From: Leucogyrophana mollusca
Taxonomy: Eukaryota; Basidiomycota; Agaricomycetes; Boletales
Length of the DNA: 48,066 bases
Assembly (NCBI GenBank): GCA_021014945.1
Contig: MU266544.1
Coordinates: 1-48,066 of the forward strand
Reading direction: 5' to 3'
Shown here: positions 45,981 through 48,066 of the stretch, one piece after another
Layout: each line of letters begins with the position of its first letter
Numbering within the stretch: position 1 is the stretch's first letter
Notes under the pieces: generated by a model
Databases searched by the model: none
Told to the model about the DNA's origin: nothing
The model's input: only the letters and a program-made list of their open reading frames with translations
Made by a program: the position numbers and the translations under genes

Positions 45981-47620
45981 ACTAATACGCACCAGGAGTG
46001 GGTCCTCGTTTGGATCGGAATTTATACGGCGCTCTATCAAAGATTCGACGCCACCAAGACTCGTCGCGGGCTGCATGTCTCGTGTTTAACCAGTCGAGGA
46101 TTCATAAATAATGGCACCCTTACCACAAAGAAGTCGAGGGAATGGGGCAGCATCGCTGCGTATTCGGCCTTGGAGACCTATGAGACGATTACAAGTCAAC
46201 CTGTCTCAGTAGTGCATGGCAGAGGGATACGTCAGAAGGCATACCACAATCGCAAATGTGGCATTGTATCCTCCTTCCATTTGGGTGGCTGGATTGAACC
46301 CTCTGCCGTCGGTTCCTTGCAAGCTTGAGTGCCGCACCTTGGTGATCATTCCTCCAGGTATCCCATCATATTCTTGACCAGCCGGCACATCGACCGCGCG
46401 ACTAAGCCACTGTGCCAGCTCAGTCCCACTTGCGGACTGTCTTGGGATACGAAGATGCATCGTCCGAAGGGAACGAAGAAGAAGCCACGATTCCAGGGAC
46501 CCCATCATGTTCCCCAGATAAACACGGTCGTGCCAAAGCTTCATGCCCATTAGCCTCCGGGATATGCAGGGCGAAGAAGCTCTTACCTCTTCTCGCTCTT
46601 CAGCCGTCTTCACAACCAGTATTCCGCAAAGAAGGTCGGAATGGCCGCCAAAATATTTTGTACCTATTCGAGTACGGTGCGATGATCATGTGGGATCACC
46701 ATTAGACCACGTCACTTCGCACTCACCACTGTGGAAGACGCAGTCAGCTCCCCATTTGAAAGGGTACTGGAGGGGAGGTGGTCCAAAGGTAGAGTCGATC
46801 AGAAGTTTTCCTCCGACTGCATGAATCTGAGAAGATATCCAGTCAGTGGTTGTCAACATCAGATATGCATCGCCCAACCTTATCTGCGTAATACTTGATG
46901 TCACTGTTCATGTGCCTGTCAGTCCCCGAAGCTTGCGCTCGAAGGTCAGTGATATCGTACCGGGACTCTCCGAGGGGATTGACTGGGCTTTCCAGCCAGC
47001 ATAGATCTCCCTCTTGGTATTCGTCATCGAGGTCAATCACGGGGGTGTTTTCGAATCTACCCTTGAGATACACCGCGATGCTTCCGTGGCATCCCATGTA
47101 TCCCCCGGTTATAGCGATACGCTTTGGTTTGTAATGTACCAGGGCCTACACAGTGCAACAGGGGTCAGATGCAATGTTCGCACGAAGCACCCGAATCAAG
47201 CTGGAGACATACGGAATAGGCTGCAGCCAGTCCAGATGCGTAGGTTATAGCATGTCCTTGCTGGAAAGATCTGATTAGCATCGAAGAACCTACGATCGCG
47301 ATATATAGTATACGTTGACTTTGTTCAGAATTTGCTCAACTCTAGAGCTGACGTTCTGTGAATATCGGGAATAGACATGTCTGTTGGGGTCCATCGCTCC
47401 AACGTGTTCACCATCTAGATCGGCGGTGATATTCGGAACGGGGGCCCTAAACGCTGAAAAGAGGGTCGATCACCGTCGACACTGAGGTGAGGATGGGGGA
47501 CTGGGATCACTTACTGGATGTTACAGAGATTGAAGGTGCGACCTCTGACTCTGCTGAAATGCCATGATCGCCATGGACTAGCTGGGTGCCATTCAGCACT
47601 CCGGGTCGTTGGAACGACAT
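45981..47620 (-). CDS. PLP-dependent cystathionine gamma-synthase-like enzyme, 3' end disrupted
   Basis: Exons, complement: 46071 is the last intron base before exon 10; exons are 45981-46070, 46124-46177, 46245-46538, 46587-46663, 46727-46826, 46879-46915, 46961-47145, 47213-47260, 47314-47453, 47515-47620. Literal reading gives 376 residues. This is the Cys/Met-metabolism PLP family (yeast Str2/YLL058W-like), acting in transsulfuration. Visible are HVYSRYSQNVSSRVE, GHAITYASGLAAAYS, WLESPVNPLGES, LLIDSTFGPPPLQYPF and the PLP lysine in SGTKYFGGHSDLL, then GSLESWLLLRSLRT. The expected C-terminus (SDPNEDPLLVRISVGVEEVE, then DLKEDLRQGFQK) is present, but out of frame after ATSLGGVESLIERRI because of one extra A near 46019-46022; a second one-base mismatch at the next splice junction brings it back. 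Homology continues to 45856. The catalytic core is complete. Confidence 0.8.
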
Positions 47621-48066
47621 ATTGATAACAGCTGAGAGGAAAGTGCGGTGCGCGGGGTATAAATGAAGGTATTGATGAAAAGAAGATAGGATGGCGTGCT
47701 CCAGATCTCCTTCGTCTTATAACCTGCAGCTCGGAGAGCCGGTGTCCATTCGGAAATGGGATCGAAATCCATCCTTATGTGAACGGGCATCAGCAAAAAC
47801 CCCCATAGGGAATCTGACACATTATGATCGAATTCTGTAAAACCTACATAATTTGAACAATCGGATGACTGGATATACAACTGTCGCAAATCTCTCGAAA
47901 TTCCACAAAATTCAATCATAATTGCTACGGTGAATAGCTGCTATCAAAATATTGTAGAGTACGCATGTCTGTCGGTGAAGCAATTGACAAAAAACGTGTT
48001 ACATTGCTCCAGAACATTGCTACTCGTCCATTCCCGGGGTGCGACTGGCCCGAACTTTGGTATTAG
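47621..48066. other. Window end, upstream of the PLP enzyme gene
   Basis: 446 bases including the promoter of the PLP enzyme gene. A minus-strand frame (47593-47919) overlaps its start and has no domain I recognise; I do not call it. Confidence 0.35.

Noticed and set aside
47593..47919. 108-codon minus-strand frame at the right edge
   Set aside because: It overlaps the start of the PLP enzyme gene in a different frame and has no domain; no partner exon is visible.

Overview
This window is nuclear DNA from a filamentous basidiomycete, most likely an Agaricomycete. Genes are dense and sit on both strands. They are cut by many short introns (about 45-93 nt, mostly 47-61). Several protein families are typical of mushrooms: a bHLH factor, a six-motif arrestin-like protein, DUF6593-type genes, a large alpha/beta hydrolase and a fungal mitochondrial-carrier-like protein. 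I rebuilt the spliced models by hand from splice sites and reading frames; they contain roughly 117 introns. I see no rRNA, tRNA, transposon, CRISPR array or viral gene.

Left part (1-26 kb) is mostly single-copy housekeeping and regulatory genes. In order: bHLH transcription factor (+), GAR transformylase ADE8 (+), uncharacterised small protein (-), OB-fold-like protein (-), NIMA-type kinase (+), AP endonuclease APN1 (-), alpha/beta hydrolase (-), BuGZ/ZNF207-type zinc finger protein (+), SF3b145/SF3B2 splicing factor (+), arrestin-like protein (+), heat shock factor HSF1 (-) and a histidine-phosphatase/phosphoglycerate-mutase-like enzyme (+). Several pairs are divergent and share promoters of about 165-550 bp.

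Middle part (27-39.5 kb) is shaped by tandem duplication. Five head-to-tail minus-strand paralogues of one basidiomycete family (DUF6593-like) all keep a 67-nt central exon. They are followed by two plus-strand VCX1/CAX Ca2+/H+ exchangers with the same 17-exon layout, including a 10-nt microexon.

Right part (39.7-48 kb) holds the Rag-type GTPase GTR1 (-), a decayed and an intact copy of a mitochondrial-carrier-like gene (+), the proteasome beta5 subunit PRE2 (-), and a PLP-dependent cystathionine gamma-synthase-like gene (-) whose C-terminal coding end is frame-disrupted.

The genes do not form one pathway. The features most worth following are the DUF6593-like array, the microexons in APN1 and the exchangers, an apparent excess of GC-AG introns (seven), and a 10-bp palindromic E-box placed identically in two promoters. 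I do not claim a new biological system; the DUF6593-like array is the best candidate for undescribed biology.
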